Numbered from the stretch's first letter, positions 13,811 through 27,066 are shown. The stretch: 64,000 bases of DNA from Hemibagrus wyckioides (GCF_019097595.1 NC_080731.1:9564571-9628570); one strand, 5' to 3'. Notes: generated by a model not told the origin, from the letters alone. A program made the numbers and translations.

Positions 13811-13849
<39 letters not shown>
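13811..13849. repeat. (AC)n microsatellite
   Basis: About 18 perfect AC dinucleotides. Confidence 0.95.
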
Positions 13850-13851
<2 letters not shown>

Positions 13852-15105
13852 TTCACACCTAAAGCTGCCAATCCACCTGCTGGCGATGGGTTAGCCCTCA
13901 CGTCTCATTCATCAATAAACCTGATACATCCACGAACATTTCTTGCATCACTTTTGTAAGCGCCAAACACTGCATACTGGGAACACCCAATGTCTTCTAG
14001 CCAGCACAATTAGGCCATTATGAAAGTCACAAATCCTAAAACCTGCCCAAGTTTCATGCTTTCAACATTGTGCCACTGTAATGAGATAATCTTTATTCAT
14101 GTCACCTGCCAGTAGATTTAATATTATAGCTGATCAGTGTATATATAAATACATTTTGTCCCCACAATTTTGGTGCTTCGTTTGTTTTGTCCTTTAGGAT
14201 ACTACTGTATTTACTGTTCAGAAGCACTTGTTAAAGGTTGGACTTGTTTATTCAGTTCAAATGTTTTCATTTTACATATGTGTGTTATATTCAAACTTTT
14301 GGTGGTCCATGTCTTGGATGAAAGTGAAACGGATGCCATAAACACTCCGAGAGCATTACATGGCAGACGCTGAGTTCATTACAAACAGAAATTAATGGCA
14401 TATGACCTCAGGAGTTTTATAAACCCTGAATCACACACAGGCTATGCTTTTAGTATTCCGTGAGACCGAGGTTGCTACAGCAAAGACACAGGGGCCTGGT
14501 CATTACCTCCAATTTGGTAGTCATTTTTTCCCCCTGAAATGTGCACACAAGAGCTGCATTGATGAAGTCCAGGGGTGAAAACATGTCATTGTAATTGAGG
14601 CTGAAGCAGTGAGTCGTCTCGAAGAAACTCTGCACGCAAGCAGGTTCTCGTCTGAAAAGAGCACAACCTCTGAGACGCAACAGGCTTTGACATGCGTCTG
14701 CATTCCAGCCAGCAGAAACACTACGTAACTAGCATCATTCTGGATACGAAATCAAAAGCAGAAAAAATAAATAAATAAAGTCTCTCGTGAGGTGTAACAT
14801 ACCAATTAGTCACGCCATTTGCCAATTCTACGGTCTATGAGGAGTGCTTTTCTTTCAGCCTAACGTTTCATTTACGGTTTTGCTCTGGATCCTGTCCATG
14901 AGTTATCCAGAACAAGTTCCGCTGTGTTGGAGGGCTTCGTAATTTAAGGTTTTGTTAATCATTTGTACTCCATCCAGATCCCACATGCTGTAAAATATCT
15001 AAATGAAAGCCATTTTACAATGATGTTGCATCCTGTGAAAAAAAAGAAAACATAGACCATTTGCCTGCAAGGCAGATATCAGTGTGTGGTTAAGTTTATG
15101 TGAGG

Positions 15106-15106
<1 letters not shown>

Positions 15107-15144
<38 letters not shown>

Positions 15145-15162
15145 TGTGTGTGTGTGTGTGTG
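15107..15162. repeat. (TG)n microsatellite
   Basis: About 28 TG dinucleotides with one TA interruption at about 15137. Confidence 0.95.
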
Positions 15163-15468
15163 CACTGCCAGAATTAGGTAGTCAGCTCCTGATTAAAACT
15201 AGACAGATGATGGAACATGGTTAAAACTAGACAGACGATGGGACATGAATAGAACTTGGTTCTCTGTTTATTTCCAGGTAGGCAGATTGGCTGCTCTTAA
15301 TTGCCCCTATGAACAAGGGTGTGTTTGTACACTTACATGGTGCCCTAAAATGCACTCAAGGGCATCTCATCAGGGGTTTATTCATAGTAGAAAATTTCAT
15401 AATTAACAATCAAGTAAAATGAATCTTGGCCATTAGCAGTGTTTGTATATGTATATGTATACAGTATG

Positions 15469-15902
15469 TACACCAATCAGGCATAACATTATGACCACAT
15501 GCCTAATATTGTATTTGTCCCTCTTTTGCTGCCAAAACAGCCCTGACCCATCATGCACTTTGTATTTTGACACCTTTCTATCAGAACCAGCATTAACTTC
15601 TTCAGCAATTTGAACAACAGTAGCTCGTCTGTTGGATCGGATCACACGGGCCTACCTTTGCTTCCGATGTCCATCAGTGAGCCTTGGCCACCCATGACCC
15701 TATCACTGGTTTACCACTGTTCCTTCCACTTTTGATAGATACTGACCACTGCAGACCGTGAACACCCCACAAAAGCTGCAGATTTGGAGATGCTTTGATC
15801 CAGTCGCACTTGCTGCCTAATATATCCCACCCACTAACAGGTGCCATGATGAGGAGATAAACAGTGTTATTCACTTCATAATGTTATGGCTGATCGGTGT
15901 GT
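15469..15902 (-). mobile_element. Truncated Tc1-like element, same family
   Basis: This is a minus-strand copy bounded by CACCAATCAGGCATAACATT and ATGTTATGGCTGATCGGTGT. It keeps the [14 protein letters not shown] frame (15433-15645 region) but lacks part of the HTH segment present in other copies. Confidence 0.85.
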
Positions 15903-18820
15903 ATTTGTGGGGGTGACATTTTTTTTGGTTGCCTCTTTCACCAGATCCACACAGTTAACCATCAGTATAATCTGGAATAATGTTCTGGGCTTTGTGCTTC
16001 TCCAACCTGACAGCTTTACTTAGCTAACCTGGTGAAATATTCCTTAATATCAACATTGACAATGGTGAATGACCATTATTAATGGTTATTCACCAAGGTG
16101 GTTAAGGTGGTTATTCACCTTAACCAATGGTTAAGAAATTATTATAGATGTCAAATATGGTGTGTGAATAACTTAGATATAGATTGTAGAAGTTCACTTT
16201 CAAAGTAAAACAGAACACTGAAAGAATAAATTACATCAACCACTAATAAATTTCAGCAATGAACTTAGGGAGAACTCTGAAGGTGCAAAGAGAGTCTTCT
16301 CTATAACCAATCCTGAAGGAAAAAGAAAAGACACTACAGGATTTGCTGCATTTCCTAGCACTCAGCCTATGATGCACATTCCTTAACAGTTTCAATAACT
16401 GCTACAATAACCTTTTCACATTACCACAAAAACAGTGACTCTCCATGATACACCTGTCTCCCTGTGCTGCAAGTAAACCTTCATGTGATGCATTTGATCA
16501 TGAAAACATTTTAGTAATGAAAGCCTGTCTTATTCATGTGAAGCTTAGTGTAGGATGTAAGCAACACCATCCGCCTCATTCTTTCCCTAAAATAAAGAGG
16601 AAGTGTCTGAAGCATGGCTAATAATGAAAATGGTCTCATGGGCCTAATTTAACATGGCTTATTTTGGCACAATGTGAAGAACTCTACAAATATTTAACCA
16701 CAAGACAGAACTCAATTTCCCCTGCCTCGCAAGAACTTACAGTCCCAAGGCGAGCAAGCAAACTTGAAATCTTTCTAGAATTTTTTTCCAAAGCAGCAAA
16801 AGGAGCAAGAGGTTAATCTTTACAGTGAACCCCCCCAAAAAAGTGAAGCAGGGTCCCAAAAAACCTTTATGGAAATGCCAAATATGAATCACTTTAGTGT
16901 GGATGCCAAATGGGTCTTTCCTGTGTTGCTAAGAGAGACTCCTAACTGAGCAGCTACAAACGAGATAGGAAGAAAGGAGGGGTGAAGTAGGTGCCTCTCA
17001 TAGCTGTACAGTTTTAGCAATGTTACTGGATGACTAGATGCTCCTATTCCTGTAAAGGGCTGCCTGGGTGGTCTGGCTGGAGTTGTGTAGGATTGTTGGA
17101 TTTTAATACCGCCATCTATTAGCACCATTGGGCCATGATTTATGCAGCTGTCAGCTTGGACTTCATCAGCCCCTTCGGTCCTGGTGAGTTGTGGGCATAT
17201 AGGCAGGGGCCCGAACCTCCAAGCCTATTACTTCAGGAGCTAAAGTAAACCACTGACTGAGCGAGGGAGAGAAAGAAGAAGAAGAAAAAAGGGGTGACAC
17301 TAGAAGAGAGAAAGAAAAAACAAAACAAAACACAAAAAGAGAAAAGAACACCCCATGCATGCCTCTTGTCTCCTCTCATGGTGAAATATGTCCTCCTCAA
17401 AAAGTCTAAGTCAACTGCACACAAAGGTGAAAGTAGGAGGGGGGAAAATGTTCAGTCGTGAAAAATGTGGAGAGGTTTGCTCAACACTTACGTTAATAAC
17501 GACTAAAAGCAACAGATCTTCTCTTGAAAGCTGAACAATACTTCAAGTGCTACATCTATGCTCTTTGAATGTAAGATAAATATAGATACACTCAAAGATC
17601 CTGTTTTTGGTTGGTTCATTCGGTTGAGTTTCGCTGATCAGGTTCCTGTGTTCCCGTGGATGTGAACAATGTTAGAGAGAAAAGTGCTAAAGCAGTGTGG
17701 AACATGTGTGGGGGGGGGAAATTCTGGCAGATACAGAGAAAAGTGTTTAAAAGATAAATGAAGTTCATTTAATTCCACTTCAGCTGCTGATGATGATAGC
17801 GATGATGACACAAGATCAATGGCTAAGTGTCATAGCCTAAGCCTAAAGTAAGGTTTATATCAGCCTGGTTGTGGTTTGTTTTGTTTCCAAAAAGATAAAA
17901 TTACTTGGCTGGTGAGAGATATTTGAATGTGTGAATATTTGTTAATGCTGGTGTTCCAAGATTTGTCCCAGTCTTATAAACACTGAAATGATGTTACTGA
18001 AAAAAATAAATAAATATAGATTTTCTGGTTCCTTTTGGGAAAACACAAAAAAAAATTTTTTGAAGGTGTATATTTGTGCAAAACTTTGATCGTCCAATTA
18101 AAATTACCTAAGAACAAAATATGCTGATTAGCAGTAAACATGGTTTGTGTGTGTGTGTGTGTGTGTGTTCTCTCACACATTGTTCCCTTTTTCAGGGATC
18201 CCTTGGTTGAGAAACTAGCTGCATGGGATTAATGCTTTCGGAAGAATGTGAAATTTGTACAAGGTTGCGGTTACGTTTAAGTCGTGTATTTTACCAATTT
18301 GCGACTCGATCCTATAATATGTCACATCCACCAACCTGAAGAACGCAATTCTGTCTTTACAGAGTAAGAGTAAGTGAAAGTTCTTCATTAATCTCTTTAC
18401 CGTTCTCTGTAGTTAGCTAGCTCATTAAGCCACTGTCTGGTTTGTTTAGATTCAGTGAGGGTGTCATGTATCTTGAAGGCTGTTGGCTGTTGTATAAGTT
18501 CATCAACATGATATCATGCTGACTTCCTGTTTCTGAAGGAAATACATCAACATATAGAAGGAAATCACAGATAAGAAGACAAATAATGAAACACGATATG
18601 CATTTTCTCAAATGTAAAGAATGACAACATTAAAAAGTGAATATATTTAAAACTTTTTTTCCCTCAGAAATAATATTAGGTGCTAATAAGACTAAGAGAA
18701 ATGGCAATTTCTATCTCAGGGCACACATTAAAATGGGTAAATAGTAGGAAAGGACTTTGCTAAGTCTAATGTTTACTATGTGTTAGTAGTAGCGTGTATA
18801 TTTCCTTGATTTTTAAATAG

Positions 18821-18919
<99 letters not shown>

Positions 18920-18960
18920 ACTTTATTGCTATTTTTCAGTTCAGGTATTCAGCAGCAAAA
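18821..18960. repeat. (GATA)n tract of about 100 bp plus CTTTATTG motif
   Basis: An uninterrupted AGAT tetranucleotide runs to 18919 and passes into AACTTTATTGCTATTTTTCA. Confidence 0.9.
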
Positions 18961-21105
18961 TGCATGCAATTACACATAATATTTCATAGCAAACTGTGGA
19001 GGAAGCATAAACACAAAACATTTCCTAAATCTGGAATAAGTGCTTCTCAGTGTTACATAAATCACTCAATACACTCCAATTATCCATCAACCCAGCGTAA
19101 ACCATTAGCAACACATAGAGTACCATACGGCTCTTTTTCTCAACTCATTATAGCGAAGGTGTTAGCATTGGAATGGTAATTGGTCACCAGATGGTCATTA
19201 TGTGGCATTTTTTTGTACAGGGATCAGAGGTCTTTGGCAAGATCCTGGGGTGCTTTCTGATTGGGCAGGTCCTGACAGATGATTTATTTGTGTCATGTCT
19301 TTAGCAGGGCATTTACTCTTATAAGACACAAATTGGGGACAAAGCTTCCGCAATGCCAGGGCCTCAGGCACAGAAACACTGGATTCATTTCCCTAGTTTT
19401 AACAATATAGAGCTTCAGACTATTCAACTAGTAAATTATGTGAATTATTCACAGTACAAGTCACTCACGTCAATGTAACTGGAGCTAGCACATGGGAAAA
19501 CGAGAGTGGTTCATAACTTAATCTCGGACCTGTTTGTCTTTTTTTTTTACGATAGTGTCTCAAGATGACTTATTCGTTCAATTTACAATTTAAGGTTTAG
19601 CCTCGTGAGAGTTAGTCTGCTCTTTAAAACCATAAATACCCTCTATTCTGTAACTTTTAACCACAGTCAACTGAAAAAGGCCCACATATGGCTGATGTGA
19701 ACTTCAGTCAGGATCGTTTAGACGCATAATTGTTTTGCAATGAAATAAGCTTGGCTTATGATGCGGTCTGAAAGAGGGCAAACATTGTTTTTTTCTGTTT
19801 TTCTTCTTGGTTTAGACCCACAGCGTGGACAGCCTTGGCGACCGAACAGCGCTGGCACAAGTGCAGGGTGTGACACCGTGCCATTTAGCTGGACTGTTAC
19901 GGTTTTGCTTAATTCACATCAGGTCACCAGCAGAAAAGTCCCACTTTCTTGTCAGTTTCACAGAGAAGGGGCCTCGTCTGAGGTCACCGTCAAACTTTCC
20001 AGATGCGCTTGTGTGTGATCAAACAGTTCATAATTAGAACCATATAATTTGTAGACATTATTATATTAAAGATGGCAGTTGGGTTTGCCGAGCAAAAACT
20101 AACTTTGTGAGTGGCTGACCATAATTTAAGGTTCTGTTCACAGTCGTGCCAGGGGAGGGGGAGCCTCGGAGAGTAGAACATGGGCCTGCTTATGTCAGAT
20201 GTTGTTCTCCCGGAAAGTGTAAAATATCCGATCCTTATTTATCAACTCAGCAAAAATTATATTAGTGGATGTTAAGTGGAGAACAAGTGGATATTTAGTG
20301 ATGCAAAAAAGTGGTAATTTCTTGAAGGATAAACATTATGGTGCACTTTGTGTATATGATTTACAATCTATACAGATGTACATTAGAGAAAGTCAAAATA
20401 CTATTTAGATTTATTTTGCTTATTGTATTATACTGGAATTTTGATGTTGTTATTGTTTTTAAATTACCCACCACAACACCTTTAAGTCTCTAAGAAAGTT
20501 AGTATCATAAAATCTGAAGTACGTAATATAATAACAAGAATAAATATTACAGGTGGTAGGACTATAACTGTAATTATTTTTATAAATTGGTTCAGGTAAC
20601 AAGGTCAAATTGATGTAAATATTGGGAAATGAAATCTGTATGACAGGTGAGGATTGTAGGAATAAGTCATCATGGTATCAGAGAAGACCAGGTTTTGCTG
20701 AGATCAACAGCTGGATGGAATCATTAAAACAGCCACAGAAATATCAAAAAGACAGCTTACTGTGTGCAAGTAACACCATCAACACTTTTTTAAAATATGT
20801 TCTATATTGCATGATTGCATGGAATAGGGATGTAAGGAAAGATGTAAATGGGTTGAAGAAAGTCTTGTTTTTTCCTTTAAAAAGAAGTGCCTGAAAGATT
20901 CTGTTATAAATGCCATAACTAACTTAATTATAAAACACAGACACCATTTTTCCAGTAAACAATGAACACTGTATCACTTCGGTTAGAATTGTTTGTCAGG
21001 AGAGTAGAGAAAAAAGCACACTGTCAAGAACACTGCCAGCTCTTAGTTAAAAGGATGAAAATAGAAGATGATTTAACTTTCAAGAATAAAAATTGCACCT
21101 CAAAA

Positions 21106-21545
21106 ATTCTTTAGGCACTGAGAGGCAATAAAAGACACTGAGAGACAGTAGAAGGCCCTAAAAGGCACCGGCAGGCATTGGAATGCACTGAGAGGCACTA
21201 AATGGCACAGACGGGCACTAAATAGCACTGGGAGGCACTGGAAAGCACTAAAAGGCACTGGGAGGAACTGAAAGGCATTGGAAGGCATTGCGAGGCAGTG
21301 AGAGTCACTAAACGGCACTGGGAGGACCTGGAACACACTAAGAGTCACTGGGAGGTACTGAGAACCATTAAACAGCACTGGATGGGCACTGGGTGGCACT
21401 GAAAAACACTGGGAGGCATTACATAGCACTGGGAGGCAATGGAAGGCACTAAAAGGCACTAAAGGGCTCTGGGAGGCACTGAAAGGCACTAGGAGGCAAT
21501 GGAAGGCACTAAAAGGTATTGGGAGGCACTGAGAGACACTAATGA
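21106..21545. repeat. 10-bp minisatellite, block 1
   Basis: There are about 43 head-to-tail units of roughly GGCACTRRRA (typical variants AGGCACTGGG and AGGCACTAAA), degenerate but with the 10-bp register largely kept. The minus-strand 129-codon frame here is a by-product of a stop-free 10-mer: 30 nt gives a 10-residue period. Confidence 0.93.
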
Positions 21546-22392
21546 GCAGTGAGATGAATAGTACGCTATATGCATATATAGGGATTTGTTTCTTTCAAGC
21601 ATTGAAGACCAGAATTCCAGATATCATGAAAATAGAAATTACAATTTCTAAACTAAATATTCAAAGCGAACTAAACAAACCTTTCAGTTTCCAGAAAGGA
21701 AAGGGAAGAAGGGAGTGTATGATATTTGGCAGAGTGTTAACGGATATATCAAGACAAATGTCTAAACGTGTCTGTGTTCAGAGGTCATGAAAGCTTTTGG
21801 AGACAATTATAAATGATAGAGGTTAGTAGAACCTTTGCACTAATTATTTGCAGTTTTCCACCATTAATATTTTTACCAGATCCACTGTGTTTGTTACTTG
21901 TGATAATTAAAAGAAACCTCTGTGAAACCTGAGACATGCAAATTTTTCTATTAATTAAACATAGGTTTTCTGTAAAAGAGGAAACGTTTCTCAAGCATTA
22001 TGACCTTGACCTTGATAAAGTAGCTTTTTCTCCGAAGCAGCAAAGCTGTATTTCAGCCATGTGGGCAACACTTTCATTCTTAAACATTGCTTTCGTCCCA
22101 TTATCCCAGTGCCATGTATATGAGGCGTGTCGCTCCTCTTAAACTTCTAATCCAGAGCTTGTAACCCATCCAGCCTGCGCACAGCTCCTTGTCCTAAAAA
22201 AGCTCAGTTTGTGCAGCTCAGTGGACCGTTCTGACCCTTCATGGCCAGATGCCGAGTGGAACATTTGCAGAGGATCTGACTCTAGACACACACACACACA
22301 CACACACATTCCTGGATGGAAGATTCATGGGACACTCACTAGTTCTCTGCTATGCATCAAAATCAAGGTCAGGGGCTGAGCAAACAGCTCAT

Positions 22393-22720
22393 GCAAAATT
22401 CATTCATTCATTCATCTTCAGTAACTGCTTTCTCCTGGTCAGGGTGGCGGTGGACCTGGAGATTATCCCAGGAAAACTGGGCACAAGCAGGGGAGACCGG
22501 AACACTCTAGTCCATCTCAGGGCCATACAGAACACACACTCATATACACATTGATAATTTAAAGTTGCTAATTCACCTTCCAGGTAATTTTTTGGGAAGA
22601 AGGAGGGAACTAGAGAGCTGCAAGGAAATCACACATTTACACAGACAATGGACGAACATGTGAAACTCCACACAGACAGAGTCCAGGGTTAGAGTATAAG
22701 CATGATCTTCGCCAGCTTGG
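22393..22720 (+). repeat. Dispersed repeat with (ATTC)n head, partial
   Basis: (CATT)n at 22400-22414, then CTTCAGTAACTGCTTTCTCC, CTGGAGATTATCCCAGGAAA, ACACTCATATACACATTGAT, and a tail with GAAACTCCACACAGACAGAG. It sits just before minisatellite block 2. Confidence 0.6.
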
Positions 22721-22779
22721 TTCACAAAAAATGTTGCACTCATAAGTGTTGTTTTTTTTTTAATCCAAGATGAAACGAG

Positions 22780-23232
22780 GCACTGGAAAGCACTATCAGG
22801 CACTGAAAGACACAAAAATCCTCTGGGAGGCACTGAAAGGCATTGGGAGGCATTGGGAGGCAGGGAGAGGCAGTAAACGGCACTAGGAGGCACTGGGAGG
22901 CACTGAGAGGCATTAAACGATACTAAAAGCACGCTGGGAGGCACTGGGAGGCAATGGAAGGCACTAAAGGGCACTGAAAGGCACCGGGAGGTACTGAGAG
23001 GCACTAAACGGCACTGGAATCGCAGTGGGAGGCACTAGAAGGCACTGGGAGGCAATGGAAGGCACTAAAAGGCACTGGAAGGCACTGGGAGGCAATGGAA
23101 GGCACTAAAAGGTGCTGTAAGGCACTAAAGGGCACTGGGAGGCATTGGGAGGCATTAAACAGCATTGGGAAACACTAAAAGGTGCTGGATGGCACTACAG
23201 GGCACTGGGAGGCACAGAAAGGCACTAGGCAT
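22780..23232. repeat. 10-bp minisatellite, block 2
   Basis: This is the same 10-bp family and orientation as the 21.1-kb block, about 45 units, ending against an A-rich stretch. The two blocks are separated by about 1.2 kb of unrelated sequence. Confidence 0.93.
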
Positions 23233-23877
23233 TCAAACTAAAAAAAAACAACAACTAAAATACTAAACTAAAAAACCTGTAAAACTAAAACCAAGGTCTG
23301 TTATATTCTTACACTGACCTGCAGCTGTACTGCAAAATTGTGAATGTTTTGTTACCATGTTACTGATGTATATGTTTTGTACATATGCATGGAACAGGAA
23401 GCCATTTGGGATTAAACTGACAATTACTCATGCCATAGAAAGAGCTATAAGTGAGGTTGACATCATAAAACCTTTCATAGAGGGGGGAAAAAAAACCTGA
23501 AAAAACGTTTTTGGTGTCACGGAAGCCAAAATCCACAAATTATTTACACAGTTATTTCACTATGATTTGCTACAGCACACACGCTCTGTCCACTGCTACA
23601 TATTGAAAGCTTTATGCTAAAAGAGTCCTTTCATAAAATGACACAAACATTTGATTTGTCATTCATTCAAAATGACACTTTTTTCCCTCTGAAAAACAAT
23701 CACTGAGTAAACTGTGGCAGGTTGGAGTGCATTTAGGCTTCGCCTCACTTTCCAGTGCTAACATGAGCTAACCTGACAGGAATTAATAAAGGTTCCTGAT
23801 TTTACGATGAAGTTTATGATAGTTGTTAGCTAACGCAAGCTAATCTGACAGAACTGAGAAGACTATTAGGTTGACAT

Positions 23878-23919
<42 letters not shown>
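23878..23919. repeat. (TA)n microsatellite
   Basis: About 20 perfect TA dinucleotides. Confidence 0.95.
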
Positions 23920-24635
23920 CTAGAATAATCATAAATGTTCAGGATATTTATTAGCCTGGCTGCTCAATAACTAATTTGGCTGTCAACAATGACTGCTTTC
24001 TGACAAACGAACAAAAAAGGTGGATGTAAATAAGTATTAAGTAAAAATTTAGCAACGGAACACTAGCCAACAGCATTTTGTAGGTCAAGCTAGCATTCTA
24101 GCTAAGAACTATCTAAAGTTTGTTATCTTGGGTAGCTGACAGTTTCCTATATAGAGAGAGTTATTGTGAATGACAAAACATTAGAAGGTTGTATAGAATA
24201 TACAGTTGATTACAATGACACAAATCCTATCCTAACAGAAATTTTCACACATTAAATGGAATTTAGTGACGTTAAAAAGATTATTGAATTTCAGTAACCT
24301 AGGTGTGACATTAGGTCAGCTAATGTCTTTTCTGTCACTTTTCTGTGTAATCAGAGAAAAATCCTAAAAAAAAGTCTGTGACTGTTAATGTGGATTTGCT
24401 GTAGGTACAATGTAAGGTAGGTAAAAATGTTCACTGTTATGTGGGGTATAAGTGAATAACTGAATTAATAATTTGCTCATTAAGGATTTAACTTCACAAT
24501 TTAGATTATAAATATTGGTTTTTAATGTTGTTTTTATATATATCATTTTTATATACATTTTATATAAATGTGTCCATTCCTAAATATCAGCAGGCACTAA
24601 AAATTTTTTTTTCAAATATAATTACATATAATTCA

Positions 24636-24636
<1 letters not shown>

Positions 24637-24706
<70 letters not shown>

Positions 24707-24726
24707 AATAATAATAATAATAATAA
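24637..24726. repeat. (ATT)n followed by (AAT)n, palindromic microsatellite
   Basis: About 66 bp of ATT repeats switch at about 24703 to (AAT)n, giving a self-complementary tract able to fold as a hairpin. Confidence 0.9.
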
Positions 24727-25197
24727 AGTAAAGCATGTCTTTATTGTGGAGTTTACAATTAAAAAAATAATTATAATAATAGCAAAAAGCTTGTTAGTTT
24801 ATGTAAATATTATTTTTTATATTTCTAAAGCATGTTTATGTCCAAATCATTGCTGTGCTAATTGTGTGACTCTATACACTTTAAATCTATTTTTCACCCA
24901 CATTCACTAAACAGATGTCACAAGGAAACTAAATGTAGACTGTACCAGTATTAAAAGGCTTTAAAATTAGACAGTAATAATAAACACACTGTATGATGAG
25001 AATAGCAGAATGATGCAGTACCGTACTAGAGAGACTAAACCAAATAAAGTCTCATGAAGGAAAAATGTCAAACTGTTGCTGGTATAATGGTTCCACCTAG
25101 TGGTGTAGTAATGGGTGTGTCTTCATGGAGTGGAGATAATTGTAGCAAGGCAATAAGATTCCAGTCAGTAAAACCTAATTGTGTACATAAATAAGCT

Positions 25198-25241
<44 letters not shown>

Positions 25242-25254
25242 CAAGTCAGTCTCA

Positions 25255-25565
25255 TAGTCTCCGCTCTAATTCATCCCAAAGGTGTTCTATCAGGTTGAGG
25301 TCAGGACTCTTTCTCAAAAACAAACTCGCTCACCCATGTCTTTATGGACCTTGCTTTGTGCACTGGTGTGCAGTCATGTTGGACCAGGAAGGGGTCATCC
25401 CCAAACTGTTCCCACAAAGTTGGATGCATTAAATTGTCCAAAATGTCTTGGTATGCTGAAAAGTTCCTTTCACTGGAACTAAGGGGGCAAGCCCAACCCC
25501 TGAGAAACACCACTTGATTTAAATTATTTGTAGGGGTGTCCCAAAACTTTTGACAATATAGTGTA
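25255..25565. mobile_element. Left-truncated MITE, GTGTCC family
   Basis: It shares AATTCATCCCAAAGGTGTTC and GGTTGAGGTCAGGACT words with the 53.0-kb element and ends GGGGTGTCCCAAAACTTTTG. The left end is replaced by a (TA)n(GA)n microsatellite at 25198-25241. Confidence 0.6.
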
Positions 25566-25634
25566 TGTGTTTTCTTTCTATTAAAAATGGTCTATAAATC
25601 TATAAAGAACTATGTAATCTTGTATGCATTATCC

Positions 25635-26265
25635 AAGTTTATTAGGTACACCTTTGTTGCTATAATTGTCAGCATTATACAAGCACCCGTCTGCCTAATA
25701 TTGTGTAGGTCCGACTTGTGTCACTAAAATAGCTCTGATGCAAAGAGACAACGAGATCTCTGAAGGTGTGCTGTGGTATCTAGCACCAAGAGATTAGCAG
25801 CAGATCCTTTAAGTCCTTTCAGTTGTGAGGTGGGGCTCCATGGATTGGCCTTGTTTATCCAGCACATCCCACAGATGCGATTGCATTGAGATCTGGGGAA
25901 TTTAGAGGCCAAATCAACATACCTTATGTTTCTGTATTCCCCACACGCATCAGTGAGCCTTGGGCACTCTTGACCCTGTCACCGGTTCACTGTTTGTCCT
26001 TAATTAGAGCACTTTCGGAAGGTCTGCATACCGAGAGCACCCCAAAAGACGGAGATGCTCGGACTCGGTCGGCTAACCAACACAATTAGGCACTTGTTAT
26101 AGTCACTCAGATCGTTATGATTGCAGGTTTTTCCTTCTTCTAACACACCATCTTCAGGAACTGACTGTTCTCTCAGGGCTGAATATATCCCACCCCTTTA
26201 TAGCTGCCATTAAGAAATAATCAATGTTATTCCCTTCACTTGTCAGTGGTTTTAATGTTACGGCA
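25635..26265 (-). mobile_element. Decayed DNA-transposon fragment related to the Tc1-like family
   Basis: It begins with a TTATTAGGTACACCTTT end typical of fish non-autonomous elements. It finishes with ATATATCCCACCCC, then TCAATGTTATTCCCTTCACT and TGTCAGTGGTTTTAATGTTA, resembling the right end of the truncated Tc1-like copies. No usable frame remains. Confidence 0.6.
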
Positions 26266-27066
26266 GAGCACAGCAGTAACACTGACAACAGTATATAGCT
26301 TAGATCTGGATTTAGATATTCCTAAAATCCTTCCAAATCAATGTACATTGTTCTACCATCTCAAAAGACATAATATAATATAATATTTAACATAACATCT
26401 TTTCTTTTTCATAGAGAATGAGAAGCACAGATTCAAAAAGCTTAACGTTCTTTATTTACAGAGAGGTATGATGTTGGCTTTGAGGTTTCCAAAGTACTGT
26501 TCATTGACTGCGTACACTGGTTTTGAGCTTGTAGTGATAAACAATACATTAAAAGAGATCTGTAGTAAAAAAGTGCACAGATCTTTAATATATTGCTGCT
26601 ACTCAAATCTTCAACTTCGTTCTAGACTACAGTGAGTAGACTACAGTCTGGCAATGATCACATGAGAATAATTGTTATTACATGTAAAAGTGAGCAGCTA
26701 CATCCATTATACGTCATCGTTCATGGCAGAGTTTAGCATTTGTATCCACTGCTGCAAGAAATCGAAACCACCATGTACGTTTCCCGCATGGAACAAATGA
26801 GGCACTGATGATACAACACACACTGATATTAAACGTATCGGATGTGTGGAATACAGTAAACGTGTATGGACATGCTCTTGTTTTCATGAAGCAGGTTTCA
26901 TGAAAATCTTGTAGTAGAAGGTTGTTGTAGTAAAACCTGTGCCATAAAGCATGGGTTCTCAAACATTCTGCAGACAGGAAGCACTTTATGTTTAAAATAA
27001 ATAACACATTCTCCTGAACCCTAACCCTGAACCCTAAACCTAACCCATTCTCTCTATAGTGAATGC

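Larger units (their letters stand above)
11394..21105. other. Gene-free region with microsatellites and one Tc1-like copy
   Basis: Mostly unique AT-rich DNA. A GC-richer block lies at 12060-12420, an exon-like frame on the minus strand at 14507-14651, the truncated Tc1-like copy at 15.5 kb and (GATA)n at 18.8 kb. Unique blocks around 16.9-17.4 kb and 19.75-20.18 kb have balanced composition but no splice-consistent coding model. Confidence 0.5.
23233..27066. other. Gene-free region, repeats and AT-rich sequence
   Basis: Contains (TA)n, the palindromic (ATT)n/(AAT)n tract, two transposon fragments (25.26-26.27 kb) and a CCCTAACCCTGAACCCTAAA stretch near 27017. Nothing coding is supported. Confidence 0.5.

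Noticed and set aside
19758..20037. Overlapping plus frames with GC-richer sequence and a tttag acceptor-like site
   Set aside because: No matching donor or partner exon. Two frames are open equally, which fits non-coding or conserved regulatory DNA better.
21100..21489. 129-codon minus frame with PFSA/LPV period, and its counterpart at 22573-23004
   Set aside because: A 10-bp repeat without stops necessarily gives a 10-residue periodic frame. There is no independent coding evidence.
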